NCBI RefSeq assembly: GCF_002812705.1
Contig: NZ_CP025030.1
Span: 4,526,001-4,590,000 of the forward strand
Length of the DNA: 64,000 bases
Source: Achromobacter spanius
Lineage (GTDB): Bacteria > Pseudomonadota > Gammaproteobacteria > Burkholderiales > Burkholderiaceae_B
Direction of reading: 5' to 3'
Below, piece after piece: positions 1 through 8,107 of the stretch. Made by a program: the position numbers and the translations under genes. The stretch's first letter is position 1, and each line of letters opens with the position of its first letter. Under the pieces are notes generated by a model. That model did not search any database. It saw only the letters and a list, made by a program, of their open reading frames with translations, and was not told where the DNA came from.

Positions 1-1295
1 TCGTCGGCCTCGGCCTGCTTGTCCACCTGGGCCTGCTTGTTCGCCTGGCGTTCAGCCTGGGCCGCGCCCTGGAACGAACCGGGCGACGTAGTGGCTGGCG
101 TAGTGGCTGGCGTAGTGGACGGCGTAGTGGACGGCGTATGCGAGCCCTCTTGCGCCCCCTCTTGCACCCCCTCGGCCGCGGCAACCGGAAGGACCAACTG
201 CGCGTCCGGCGCGGCGTCAGACGATGCGGCCATCGCCGCTTCGCTCGCGCCTTGCTCGACCGCATGGCTGGCGCCTCGGCCGGATCCGCCCGACTTGCGG
301 CCGCCGCGCGATTTGCGGGCAGGCCGGGAAGTGCTTTCTTCTTGCACCGCTCCCGTTTGGCTGTCATCGACATCCACCTGCGCCGCCTGTGCCGACTGGC
401 GGCCCTGCGACGACCGGGATCCGCCCTGGCCGCCCGAGCGGTTCACGGCCGGCGCGCCGTCGATGCTGTCGCGATACACGTAGGTGCCGGACTTCTCTTC
501 GCGGCCCACTTCCAGGAAGCCGCGCGACTGCGCTTCGTCCAGCAGGTTGCCGAAGGCACGGAAGCCGTAGTACGACTCGTTGAAATCCGGCTTGCGGCGC
601 TTCAACGCATCTTTCAATGCCGATGCCCAGATCTTGCCGCTGTCGCCGCGTTCGGCCATCAGCGCCTCGAAGGTCTCGACGACCATGTCCACGGCCTGGG
701 TCTTGCGCGCTTCCAGTTCTTCCTTGCGGCGGCGTTCTTCGTCCGGCGTGCGGCGTTGGCCGGTACCGGCAGCGGCGCCACCACGGTTGTCGCGGCGGGC
801 GTCGGCGGTGCGCTGGCCTTCGCGCGCCAGGTCGTCATAGAAGATGAATTCGTCGCAGTTGGCAATCAGCAGGTCGGACGTGGATTGCTTCACGCCCACG
901 CCGATCACCTTCTTGTTGTTCTCGCGCAGCTTGGACACCAGGGGCGAAAAGTCGGAATCGCCGCTGATGATCACAAAAGTATTGACGTGCGACTTGGTAT
1001 AGCAGAAGTCCAGCGCGTCCACGACCAGCCGGATGTCGGCGGAATTCTTGCCCGATTGGCGCACGTGCGGAATTTCGATCAGCTCGAAATTGGCCTCGTG
1101 CATGGGGGCCTTGAATTCCTTGTAGCGTTCCCAGTCGCAATAGGCTTTCTTGACGACGATGCTGCCCTTGAGCAGCAGGCGTTCCAGCACCGGCCGGATG
1201 TCGAACTTCTGGTATTTGGTGTCCCGCACACCCAGCGCCACGTTCTCGAAGTCGCAGAAAAGCGCCATGCTGACGTTTTCGTTGGGGGTAGTCAT
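1..1295 (-). CDS. NYN domain ribonuclease-like protein with LOTUS/OST-HTH domain (3' end cut by window)
   Basis: The N-terminal ~155 residues form a NYN (LabA/DUF88, PIN-like) nuclease domain. Its acidic residues fit a metal-dependent RNase: D15 in FCDFENVALG, D87 in NSADIRLVVDALD, and D113/D115 in ISGDSDFSPLV. Residues ~203-277 resemble a LOTUS/OST-HTH RNA-binding domain (DMVVETFEALMAERG to GTYVYRDS). The rest is a low-complexity Ser/Gly/Ala/Gln-rich tail containing a 12-bp DNA repeat. The frame is open to base 1, so at least 431 residues exist and the stop lies outside. The start is the ATG at 1293-1295, chosen because the NYN fold begins immediately after it. NYN plus LOTUS is the architecture of RNA-processing proteins such as MARF1; the substrate here is unknown. 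Confidence 0.85.
   Translation of the reverse strand, partial: MTTPNENVSMALFCDFENVALGVRDTKYQKFDIRPVLERLLLKGSIVVKKAYCDWERYKEFKAPMHEANFELIEIPHVRQSGKNSADIRLVVDALDFCYTKSHVNTFVIISGDSDFSPLVSKLRENNKKVIGVGVKQSTSDLLIANCDEFIFYDDLAREGQRTADARRDNRGGAAAGTGQRRTPDEERRRKEELEARKTQAVDMVVETFEALMAERGDSGKIWASALKDALKRRKPDFNESYYGFRAFGNLLDEAQSRGFLEVGREEKSGTYVYRDSIDGAPAVNRSGGQGGSRSSQGRQSAQAAQVDVDDSQTGAVQEESTSRPARKSRGGRKSGGSGRGASHAVEQGASEAAMAASSDAAPDAQLVLPVAAAEGVQEGAQEGSHTPSTTPSTTPATTPATTSPGSFQGAAQAERQANKQAQVDKQAEAD
88..135. repeat. Four 12-bp tandem units inside the NYN-LOTUS gene
   Basis: Two copies of GTAGTGGCTGGC (88-111) are followed by two of GTAGTGGACGGC (112-135). On the coding (minus) strand they give a Thr/Pro/Ser/Ala tract (TPST, TPST, TPAT, TPAT). 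The unit is a multiple of three, so copy changes would keep the frame. Confidence 0.9.
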
Positions 1296-1593
1296 ATTCG
1301 TCTCCAAAGCGAGGCGGCCACGTGCTTCGGGCCGCCAGATAGCGCTCATGATATACATATCCGGCATTACCCCCCGTCTTCCCTCCCCTTGAGCCGCGCA
1401 TTTGTTACCACCGCGGCGGCTTGACCCGGCCCTGTTTCCGACGGTACCGGCCAGATCCTGACGACTTGCCTAAGCCGGCGCTTACCGGCCCTTTCGCCCC
1501 GCTTTCCGGCGGATTGACTTGGGCGCGTGCTGGCTAGAATTCCCGACAATCCGGCATTCCGGCTCGGCGTGCCATCCCCTTCGGGCAAGATCC

Positions 1594-2499
1594 ATGAATC
1601 CGTCTACCCTCATCGGCGCCGCCGTCGGCCTGCTTAGCCTTGTTATCGTCGTGGCGCTGTCCGCCACCGACGCCAGCATGTACGTCAACCTGCCGGGCTT
1701 GGCCATCGTGCTGGGCGGCACCTGCGCCGCGCTGTTCATCGCCTACCCGCTGCATGAAGTGCTGCGGATCTTCAAGCTGGTCCGCACGGTGTTCCGCAAC
1801 GACCAGCACGACCAGCAGCGCGACATCGAAGAACTGGCCACGATGGCGCAACTGTGGATGAACACCGACGTCCACAAGGTCGAGCACGAGCTCAAGAAGG
1901 TGTCGAACCCGTTCTTGCGTACCGGCGTGCAGTTGATCATCGACAACACCCCCGAAGACCAGATCATTGAAGTGCTGCAATGGCGCGTGGCGCGGCTGCG
2001 CGCGCGTGAACAGGCCGAAGCGCAGATGTTCCGCGTCATGGCCACGTTCGCGCCCGCCTTCGGCATGTTGGGCACGCTGATCGCCTTGATCAACATGATG
2101 GCGGTGCTGGGCGACGGCAGCATGACGACGATCGGGCAACATCTGGCCGTGGGCCTGATGACGACGTTCTACGGCATCTTGCTGGCCAACCTGATCTGCA
2201 AGCCGATCGCGCTGAAGCTGGAACGCCGCACCGCGCGCCGCGTGGAATCCATGAACATGGTGCTGCAAGGCATTTCCATGATGTGTGAGAAGCGCGGCCC
2301 GGCCGTGGTGCGCGAAACGCTGAATTCCTTCGTGCTGCACGTCGAAGACGAAATCTATGACGGCGGCGTGGCAGCCGCGCCGCCATCCAATTCCAAGGTC
2401 AAGCCCAAGACGGCGACGCCGGCCAAGGGCGCCAACAAGGGTGCACCCGCCGCCAACCCGCCCGTGTCCATCACCCGCCCAGCCGCCGCGCGTCAATGA
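1594..2499 (+). CDS. MotA/TolQ/ExbB-type proton channel family protein
   Basis: A 301-residue inner-membrane protein. There are two N-terminal membrane helices (TLIGAAVGLLSLVIVVALSA and a second ending LFIAYPL), a cytoplasmic loop, and two more helices around APAFGMLGTLIALINMM and GLMTTFYGILLANLICK. The GMLGTL...GLMTTFYG pair is the MotA/PomA channel signature. The C-terminus is a Lys/Pro/Ala-rich tail. The start is ATG 1594, because the channel domain begins at MNPSTLIG; an in-frame upstream ATG at 1519 would add unconserved sequence. The next gene overlaps by ATGA, so the two form a stator-like pair. No flagellar genes lie nearby, so a non-flagellar or secondary stator role is possible. Confidence 0.88.
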   Translation: MNPSTLIGAAVGLLSLVIVVALSATDASMYVNLPGLAIVLGGTCAALFIAYPLHEVLRIFKLVRTVFRNDQHDQQRDIEELATMAQLWMNTDVHKVEHELKKVSNPFLRTGVQLIIDNTPEDQIIEVLQWRVARLRAREQAEAQMFRVMATFAPAFGMLGTLIALINMMAVLGDGSMTTIGQHLAVGLMTTFYGILLANLICKPIALKLERRTARRVESMNMVLQGISMMCEKRGPAVVRETLNSFVLHVEDEIYDGGVAAAPPSNSKVKPKTATPAKGANKGAPAANPPVSITRPAAARQ

Positions 2500-3473
2500 G
2501 CCTGATTTCCCCTTCCCTGGCGCAGCGGATCGAACTGGCCCGCCAGGCCCAACTGCGCGCCCAGAAAGCCGCGGACACGAACGCCTGGCGGCCCAGCAAG
2601 AGCGACCGCAAGGACCGCTACGCCCGCTGGCACGTCGAGGAAAAAGTCGAGCAGGACGCCGAGAATTGGCTGCTCAGCTACCTGGACCTGATCACCCTGC
2701 TGCTGGCGATGCTGGTCGTGATGCTGGCGGTGTCGCGCCTGCACGGCCTGGGCCCTGATGCCTCGGGCAAGCCCATCGAACTGGTCGGCACGCTGGCAGC
2801 CGCCGGCTTGCCGGTGTATGACGGCGAATACTCGGAGTTCGACGCCGTCGCCATTCCCGCCAGCTGGGCCGAGCCCCCCGCGCCGCCTCCCGCCGCCGTC
2901 CAGACGGCCGACGCGGCGCCGGTCGAAGACGGCGTGAAGGTAGCCGAGGCCGCCCCGCCGCTGATCGCCCCGTCCAAGGAATCCCTGGGCCTGGACGACC
3001 TGGGCAAGTCGGTGGACGTGATCATCAACGAACAGTCCGTCAGCTTTCGGATCAGCAATGAATTGCTGTTCCCCTCGGGCCAGGCCACGCTCAGCCCCGC
3101 CGGACTGGACGTGATCAAGCGCCTGGCGGTCATCCTGAACAAGAACGCGCACCCGGTGTCGGTGGAAGGCCACAGCGACCCCGTGCCGATCCAGACGCGC
3201 CAGTTCGCGTCCAACTGGGAACTGTCCACCAGCCGCGCCACCAGCGTGCTGCGCGAACTGGTGCGCGACGGCGTGTCCGCCGACCGACTGCGCGCAGTGG
3301 GCTACGCCGAAACGCGCCCGATCGAATCCAACGACACCCCGGCCGGCCGCGCCGCCAACCGCCGCGTCGAGCTGATCATGGACATCGCGCCGAAGCAGGC
3401 CCCCACGAAGAAAGCCCAAGCCCCCGCCGCGCCGTCGGCGCCCCAGGCGGACACGGCACCGGCGCGCTCCTGA
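2496..3473 (+). CDS. MotB-like OmpA-domain protein (stator partner)
   Basis: 325 residues. A charged cytoplasmic N-terminus (1-58) precedes a single membrane helix (LLSYLDLITLLLAMLVVMLAV) in which D64 occupies the position of the proton-binding Asp of MotB. A long Pro/Ala-rich periplasmic linker follows, then an OmpA/MotB peptidoglycan-binding domain from ~residue 180, with NELLFPSGQATLSPAG, VEGHSDPVPI and the NRRVELIM ending. The start ATG overlaps the stop of the MotA-like gene by four bases, so translation is coupled. The family anchors ion channels to peptidoglycan. The cytoplasmic tail is longer than in typical MotB. Confidence 0.88.
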   Translation: MSLISPSLAQRIELARQAQLRAQKAADTNAWRPSKSDRKDRYARWHVEEKVEQDAENWLLSYLDLITLLLAMLVVMLAVSRLHGLGPDASGKPIELVGTLAAAGLPVYDGEYSEFDAVAIPASWAEPPAPPPAAVQTADAAPVEDGVKVAEAAPPLIAPSKESLGLDDLGKSVDVIINEQSVSFRISNELLFPSGQATLSPAGLDVIKRLAVILNKNAHPVSVEGHSDPVPIQTRQFASNWELSTSRATSVLRELVRDGVSADRLRAVGYAETRPIESNDTPAGRAANRRVELIMDIAPKQAPTKKAQAPAAPSAPQADTAPARS

Positions 3474-3638
3474 TCGGGCGGCCTCACAACACGCTGCGCA
3501 CGGGCGGCATCACGGCAATAAGCACGTGGTTTGTGCCGCTCCAGGGCGGACAAAAGCCTCACGGTCAGGCTGGCGGGGCACTGGGCAAGGGCGGTAAGCT
3601 TCGCCCCATCGCTCCCCAGGCCCGAACCAGGAAACGCC

Positions 3639-3992
3639 ATGTCCTATATGTTGCTGATCGTTGAACCGGTAGGCCAGCGCGCACAGCGCACGCCCGAAGA
3701 AGGCCGCGAGGCCTATGCGCAGATGGTGCGCTACGCCGAAGGCCTGAAAAGCCGCGGCCTGCTCGTCAGCGCTGAATCATTGAAATCCGAATCCGAAAGC
3801 GTCCGCCTGCAAATCCGCGATGGCGAACGCTCGCTGATGGACGGGCCGTATGCCGAAGCCAAGGAAATGATCGGCGGGTTCTTTCTGTTGACCTGCGACA
3901 CCCGCGAAGAAGCGCTGGCCCTGGCCGCCGAATGCCCCGCTGCGCAGTGGGCAACGGTAGAGGTCCGCGAACTTGGGCCCTGCTTCCTGTAG
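3639..3992 (+). CDS. YCII-related (DGPF) family protein
   Basis: 117 residues, a single YCII/DGPF-type dimeric alpha-beta barrel domain. The family signature appears as SLMDGPYAEAKEMIGGFFLL near residues 65-85. Start ATG 3639 (MSYMLLIVEP) is preferred to an upstream in-frame codon at 3531 because the domain begins there. The gene stands alone, upstream of FitAB and the ECF42 operon, which contains a second member of the family. Such proteins are frequently encoded beside ECF42 sigma factors; their biochemical role is unknown. No TGTCGA-type promoter was found in front of this copy. Confidence 0.85.
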   Translation: MSYMLLIVEPVGQRAQRTPEEGREAYAQMVRYAEGLKSRGLLVSAESLKSESESVRLQIRDGERSLMDGPYAEAKEMIGGFFLLTCDTREEALALAAECPAAQWATVEVRELGPCFL

Positions 3993-4029
3993 GGCGAGGC
4001 TTGCTCCTGGCCGGCCACGGCAATTTAGG

Positions 4030-4058
4030 TTGCACTCGTGACTGCATATTCCTAGAAT
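4030..4058 (+). promoter_or_regulatory. Sigma-70-like promoter of the fitAB module
   Basis: TTGCAC (4030-4035), a 17-base spacer and TAGAAT (4053-4058) give a near-consensus housekeeping promoter 34 bases before the antitoxin start. It is overlapped by the candidate operator at 4055-4075. Confidence 0.65.
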
Positions 4059-4075
4059 GCATGCATCGAATGCAT
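4055..4075. promoter_or_regulatory. Candidate FitAB operator (GAATGCAT direct repeat)
   Basis: GAATGCAT occurs at 4055-4062 and again at 4068-4075, 13 bases apart, with the palindromic core ATGCATGCAT inside. It overlaps the -10 element, the expected site for autorepression by a ribbon-helix-helix antitoxin-toxin complex. This is inferred from position and symmetry. Confidence 0.5.
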
Positions 4076-4091
4076 CAGGAGCGCTCGCATC

Positions 4092-4343
4092 ATGCCCATG
4101 TTGACCGTTAGAAATATCTCTGAAGAAGTGCACCGCGCGCTGCGCGTGCGCGCCGCCCAGCATGGCCGAAGCACCGAAGCCGAGGTCCGCGCCATTCTTG
4201 AAGACGCCGTCAAGCCTGAAGGGCGCGTCAAGCTGGGCTCGTTGCTTGCGCAGATCGGCCGCCAGGCCAAGCTCACCGAAGAGGAAGCCGCCTTGTTCGA
4301 CCAACGCGACAAGGCGCCCGCCGCCCCACCGAGGTTTGAATGA
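4092..4343 (+). CDS. fitA: FitA-like ribbon-helix-helix antitoxin
   Basis: 83 residues. The N-terminus MLTVRNISEEVHRALRVRAA is a classical FitA/StbC ribbon-helix-helix DNA-binding motif, followed by HGRSTEAEVRAILEDAV. The C-terminal half (KLGSLLAQIGRQAKLTEEEA) would wrap the toxin. The start could be ATG 4092 or ATG 4098; either leaves the RHH intact. It overlaps the PIN toxin gene by ATGA, as in fitAB/vapBC operons. The complex should repress its own promoter. Confidence 0.88.
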   Translation: MPMLTVRNISEEVHRALRVRAAQHGRSTEAEVRAILEDAVKPEGRVKLGSLLAQIGRQAKLTEEEAALFDQRDKAPAAPPRFE

Positions 4344-4774
4344 TTCTGCTGGACACCAATGTCATTTCGGAACCGCTGCGCCAAGCGCCCGCCGACGCCG
4401 TCATCGAATGGATAGACCGGCAGCCCTTGGAAACCCTGTTCCTTTCCGCCGTCACCGTCGCTGAATTGCGGTTTGGCGTCGCCTGCATGCCAGTGGGCAA
4501 ACGGCGCGACGCCTTGCATGGCGACCTGGAACAGCGCGTGCTGGCCTTGTTTGCCGGGCGCGTCCTGGCTTTCGACACCGCCGCCAGCCTGGAATACGCC
4601 ACGTTGATGGCGCGCGCGCGGGCTTCGGGCCAGTCCATCGGCGGGCCAGACGGCTACATCGCCGCCACCGCCGCCGCGCACGGCATGAGCGTGGCCACCC
4701 GGGACATTGCGCCCTTTGAAGCCGCGGGCGTTTCCGTCATCAACCCTTGGGGCGCCTCGCACCCGCCGCACTAG
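4340..4774 (+). CDS. fitB: FitB/VapC-type PIN domain toxin
   Basis: 144 residues, a full PIN domain. The acidic quartet is visible: D5 (MILLDTNVISE), E42 (VTVAELRFG), D104 (IGGPDGYIAA) and D122 (ATRDIAPF). VapC/FitB toxins are Mg-dependent RNases that cleave tRNA or rRNA when the antitoxin is lost. The start overlaps fitA by four bases. All catalytic residues are present, so the toxin looks active. The RNA target cannot be told from sequence. Confidence 0.9.
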   Translation: MILLDTNVISEPLRQAPADAVIEWIDRQPLETLFLSAVTVAELRFGVACMPVGKRRDALHGDLEQRVLALFAGRVLAFDTAASLEYATLMARARASGQSIGGPDGYIAATAAAHGMSVATRDIAPFEAAGVSVINPWGASHPPH

Positions 4775-4800
4775 TACTTACCCTGATTTCGTGACAGTCC

Positions 4801-4827
4801 TGTCGATCTGACCGCCTTCCATTCGTC
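4801..4827 (+). promoter_or_regulatory. Candidate ECF42-type promoter (TGTCGA-N17-CGTC)
   Basis: TGTCGA at 4801-4806, 17 bases, then CGTC at 4824-4827, 70 bases before the DGPF gene start. TGTCGA/CG(A,T)C is the promoter pattern described for ECF42 sigma factors, one of which is encoded by the last gene of this operon. This suggests autoregulation. Confidence 0.6.
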
Positions 4828-4897
4828 GTCCCCATACAAGCCCCCGAAGATTCACCCCGGAACGGGCGGCGAAGTCCCACTCCAAGGAGAGACTCGG

Positions 4898-5308
4898 ATG
4901 CGTTTCATGATGATTGTGCGGGCCACGCCCGATAGCGAAGCCGGCCTGATGCCGGACGACAGCCTGCTTGCCGCGATGGCGACCTACCACGAGGCGCTGA
5001 TGAAGGCCGGCGTGCTGCTGGACGCCAATGGCTTGAAGCCCACGTCCCAAGGCTGGCGCGTACAGTACGCGGACGGCCAACGCCAGGTGGTGGACGGCCC
5101 TTTCGCGGAAACCAAGGAACTGATCGCGGGCTACACCCTGATTCAGGTGCGCTCGCGCGAAGAAGCCATGCAATGGGCGATGCGCTTTCCGCAACCCTTC
5201 CCCGGCCAGAACTGCGCGATTGAAGTGCGCCAGTTGTACGAACTGGAAGACTTCGAACCCAGCCAGCAAGTGGAACGCTTTCGCGACATTCCCGGCGTCA
5301 GCCACTGA
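4898..5308 (+). CDS. DGPF/YCII family protein of the ECF42 operon
   Basis: 136 residues. It begins MRFMMIVRATPDSEAG, typical of the DGPF subgroup, and carries the signature VVDGPFAETKELIAGYTLI near residues 67-86. AAGGAG precedes the ATG at 4898. It is the first gene of a three-gene unit with a VOC protein and an ECF42 sigma factor. In actinobacteria and proteobacteria the DGPF gene is the conserved neighbour and regulatory target of ECF42; its enzymatic or stress role is unknown. Confidence 0.88.
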   Translation: MRFMMIVRATPDSEAGLMPDDSLLAAMATYHEALMKAGVLLDANGLKPTSQGWRVQYADGQRQVVDGPFAETKELIAGYTLIQVRSREEAMQWAMRFPQPFPGQNCAIEVRQLYELEDFEPSQQVERFRDIPGVSH

Positions 5309-5326
5309 TACTCAGGAGACAAGGCC

Positions 5327-5734
5327 ATGCACAAACAGATTTTCGTCAACATCGCCATCAGCGACATGCAGAAATCGCAGGACTTCTTCAAGAAGCTGGG
5401 CTTCACCTTCAACCCGGATTTCACCAACGAGCAAGGCGCCTGCATGGTCATCAGCGATGACATCTACGCCATGCTCCTGACGCGCGATTTCTTCCAGGGC
5501 TTTACCGGCAAACCGCTTGTGGACGCCAAAGAGGCTACAGAAGTCCTGATCTGCCTGTCTTGTGAAAGCCGCGCCGAAGTCGACGACCTGGTCGCTCGCG
5601 CACGCGCGGCCGGCGGCACCGTACCGCGCGAGCCGCAAGACCACGGCTTCATGTACGCGCACGGCTTCGAAGACCTGGACGGCCACATCTGGGAACTGGT
5701 CCACATGGCGCCCGGCGAGGTCCCCGCGGCATGA
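5327..5734 (+). CDS. VOC family (glyoxalase/bleomycin-resistance-like) protein
   Basis: 135 residues with a beta-alpha-beta-beta-beta VOC fold: N-terminal KQIFVNIAISDMQKSQDFF, central LICLSCESRAEVDDLV, and C-terminal GFEDLDGHIWELVHM, whose Glu (IWELV) is a usual metal ligand. VOC proteins handle glutathione adducts, antibiotics or dioxygenase substrates; the substrate is not assignable. It lies 18 bases after the DGPF gene and overlaps the sigma-factor gene by ATGA. Confidence 0.85.
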   Translation: MHKQIFVNIAISDMQKSQDFFKKLGFTFNPDFTNEQGACMVISDDIYAMLLTRDFFQGFTGKPLVDAKEATEVLICLSCESRAEVDDLVARARAAGGTVPREPQDHGFMYAHGFEDLDGHIWELVHMAPGEVPAA

Positions 5735-7005
5735 CGCAGGCGGCCACGCATCGTGCCATCGAGGCGGTCTGGCGGATCGAGGCCGCCAGCGTCATCGCCG
5801 GCGTCGCGCGCCTGGTGCGCGACGTCGGGCTGGCCGAAGAACTGGCGCAGGACGCGCTGGTGACCGCCCTGGAACGCTGGCCGCAGACCGGCGTGCCGGA
5901 CAACCCGGGAGCCTGGCTGATGACCACCGCAAAAAACCGCGCCCGCGACCGCCTGCGGCTGGATGCGCTGCACAGCCGCAAGCACGAGCAGATTGGCCAT
6001 GAACTTGAAGCCTTGCACGCGGATGTAGAACCCGACTTTGTCGACGCCCTGGACGCCGCGCGCCAGGACGACATCGGCGACGACCTGCTGCGCCTGGTGT
6101 TCACCGCCTGCCATCCGGTGCTGTCCACCGATGCCAGAGTGGCGTTGACGCTGCGCCTGCTGGGCGGGCTGTCCACCGCCGAGATCGCCCGCGCGTTTCT
6201 GGCATCTGAATCCACCATTGCCCAGCGCATCGTGCGCGCCAAGCGCAGCCTGACCGCCGCCAAGGTGCCGTTTGAAGTGCCCGATGCCAAGGACCGCGCC
6301 GCGCGCCTGACGTCGGTGCTGGAAGTCATCTACCTGATTTTCAATGAAGGCTATTCGGCAACATCAGGCGACGACTGGATGCGCCCGGCGCTATGCGACG
6401 AAGCGCTGCGCTTGGGCCGCATCCTGGCCGAACTCACGCCTGACGACGCGGAAGTACACGGCTTGGTGGCGCTGATGGAACTGCAAGCCTCACGCCTGCA
6501 TGCGCGCACGGACGCGGGCGGCAAGCCGGTGCTGCTGATGGACCAGGACCGCAGCCGCTGGGACCCCTTGCTGATCCGGCGCGGCTTGGTCGCGTTGACC
6601 CGCGCCGCCGCGCTGGGCGGACCGCCCGGCCCCTATGCCTTACAGGCGGAATTGGCCGCCTGCCACGCGCGCGCGCCCACGCCGCCAGACACCGATTGGC
6701 CGCGCATCGTGGCGCTTTACGACGCGCTGGTGCAACTGACGCCCTCGCCCGTGGTCGCGCTGAATCGCGCGGTGGCCGTGGGCATGGCGTTCGGGCCGCA
6801 GGCGGGGCTGGTCCTGGTCGACGCGCTGGCCAGCGAGCCCGCCCTGGCTAACTACCACTGGCTGCCCAGCGTGCGCGGCGACCTGCTGGCCAAGCTGGGG
6901 CGCAACGCCGAGGCACACACAGAATTCGAACGCGCGGCCGGCATGACCCGAAACGCCCGCGAACGCGAGCTGCTGTTGGCGCGCGCCCAGGCGATGCAGG
7001 CGTAG
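5731..7005 (+). CDS. ECF42-type RNA polymerase sigma factor with C-terminal helical extension
   Basis: 424 residues. Region 2 (IEAVWRIEAASVIAGVARLV, then PGAWLMTTAKNRARDRLR) and region 4 (LRLLGGLSTAEIARAFLASE ... RIVRAKR) occupy the first ~180 residues. A long alpha-helical, TPR-like extension follows (IYLIFNEGYSATSGDDWMR, LTPSPVVALNRAVAV, GDLLAKLGRNAEAH). This size and tail are diagnostic of ECF42, which lacks a classical anti-sigma factor and is thought to be controlled through its own C-terminus. The start overlaps the VOC gene (ATGA). The TGTCGA-N17-CGTC element in front of the operon fits self-activation. Confidence 0.9.
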   Translation: MTQAATHRAIEAVWRIEAASVIAGVARLVRDVGLAEELAQDALVTALERWPQTGVPDNPGAWLMTTAKNRARDRLRLDALHSRKHEQIGHELEALHADVEPDFVDALDAARQDDIGDDLLRLVFTACHPVLSTDARVALTLRLLGGLSTAEIARAFLASESTIAQRIVRAKRSLTAAKVPFEVPDAKDRAARLTSVLEVIYLIFNEGYSATSGDDWMRPALCDEALRLGRILAELTPDDAEVHGLVALMELQASRLHARTDAGGKPVLLMDQDRSRWDPLLIRRGLVALTRAAALGGPPGPYALQAELAACHARAPTPPDTDWPRIVALYDALVQLTPSPVVALNRAVAVGMAFGPQAGLVLVDALASEPALANYHWLPSVRGDLLAKLGRNAEAHTEFERAAGMTRNARERELLLARAQAMQA

Positions 7006-7091
7006 GTGATTCCTGGCTAGCCGATGCACGCCCACGCGATGCGCGCCGGGCCGAAGGGCCGACAACCCTGCGCCGTGCTTAAATTCCAAGC

Positions 7092-7973
7092 ATGGGTTCC
7101 CTGCCTGCCGCCTTTTCCGCTTCCGACGCCGATGCCGACGCTTCCGTCTTGACGGGGGTGCCGGCCGCGTTCGACCATCCCAACGACCGCGCCGAATTCC
7201 GCCGCGCGGCGCATCAGCCCGGCGTGGAGCTGTACCGCGCCCACATCATCCGCCACGCCTTCGAACCGCACACGCACGAAGCCTATGGGCTGGGCGCCAT
7301 CGAATCCGGCGTCGAACGGTTTCGCTATCGCGGCGCCGATCACCTGGCGCCGTCAGGCTCCGTCGTGCTGATGAACCCCGACGAACTGCACACCGGCCGC
7401 GCCGAAACGGAAGGCGGCTGGCGCTACCGCATGGTGTACATCGACCCCGACGTGGTGGCCCGAGTGTCGGGCGAAGCCGGCTGGTGGTTCGACACGGCCG
7501 TCGGCCATGACGCCGCCGGCGCACAGCGCGTCACCGCCCTGCTCGACTCCTTGTGGCAGGCACATGAACCGCTGGCTTTCGATAGCGCGCTCTACACCCT
7601 GCTCAGTGAATTCCGCCGCCACGCCCAAGTGCCGCGCGATGCGCCGTCCGAGGGCGCGCCGCGTTTTGCCCCCGTCGTCGACTACCTGCGCGCGAACCTG
7701 TCGCGCCGCCTCACGCTGGATGAGCTGGCAGCCGTGGCGGGACTGAGCCCCTTTCATTTCCTGCGGCGCTTTCAGTCGCACTACCACGCCACGCCCCAGC
7801 AGATGCTGATGGCCTTGCGGCTGTTCGAGGCCAAGCGGCTGTTGGCAATGGGGATCCCGCCCGCGCAGGCGGCGCTGGCGGCCGGCCTGACCGACCAGGC
7901 GCACCTGACGCGGGCGTTTTCGCGCCGCTACGGCGTCACGCCCGCCCGCTATCAGAAGCAGGTACGTGGGTAG
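7092..7973 (+). CDS. AraC family transcriptional regulator
   Basis: 293 residues. An N-terminal cupin sensing domain (IIRHAFEPHTHEAYGLGAIE, SGSVVLMNPDELHTGRA) is followed by two C-terminal helix-turn-helix motifs in ~190-290 (RLTLDELAAVAGLSPFHFLR; IPPAQAALAAGLTDQAHLTR). The EamA transporter gene begins 134 bases downstream in the same direction, so it may regulate that exporter; this arrangement is common for AraC-EamA pairs. The inducer is unknown. Confidence 0.9.
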   Translation: MGSLPAAFSASDADADASVLTGVPAAFDHPNDRAEFRRAAHQPGVELYRAHIIRHAFEPHTHEAYGLGAIESGVERFRYRGADHLAPSGSVVLMNPDELHTGRAETEGGWRYRMVYIDPDVVARVSGEAGWWFDTAVGHDAAGAQRVTALLDSLWQAHEPLAFDSALYTLLSEFRRHAQVPRDAPSEGAPRFAPVVDYLRANLSRRLTLDELAAVAGLSPFHFLRRFQSHYHATPQQMLMALRLFEAKRLLAMGIPPAQAALAAGLTDQAHLTRAFSRRYGVTPARYQKQVRG

Positions 7974-8107
7974 GCCCGGCCACACCGCAGACCAGAAACA
8001 GGCGCGGACGTAAGCCCAAGCACGCCGCGAACCACACCGCAATCTGGTACAAGATTTGCCCCGCCCGCGCCGCTAGACTGCCCCCCATCGATACGCAGGA
8101 GCATGGC

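Noticed and set aside
138..1424. Long His/Ala/Arg-rich reading frame on the plus strand
   Set aside because: It is antisense to the NYN-LOTUS gene, which has recognisable domains; composition is a GC-rich shadow.
1594..3473. Flagellar motAB proper
   Set aside because: No flagellar or chemotaxis genes are adjacent and the MotB-like tail is unusual; the name was not assigned.
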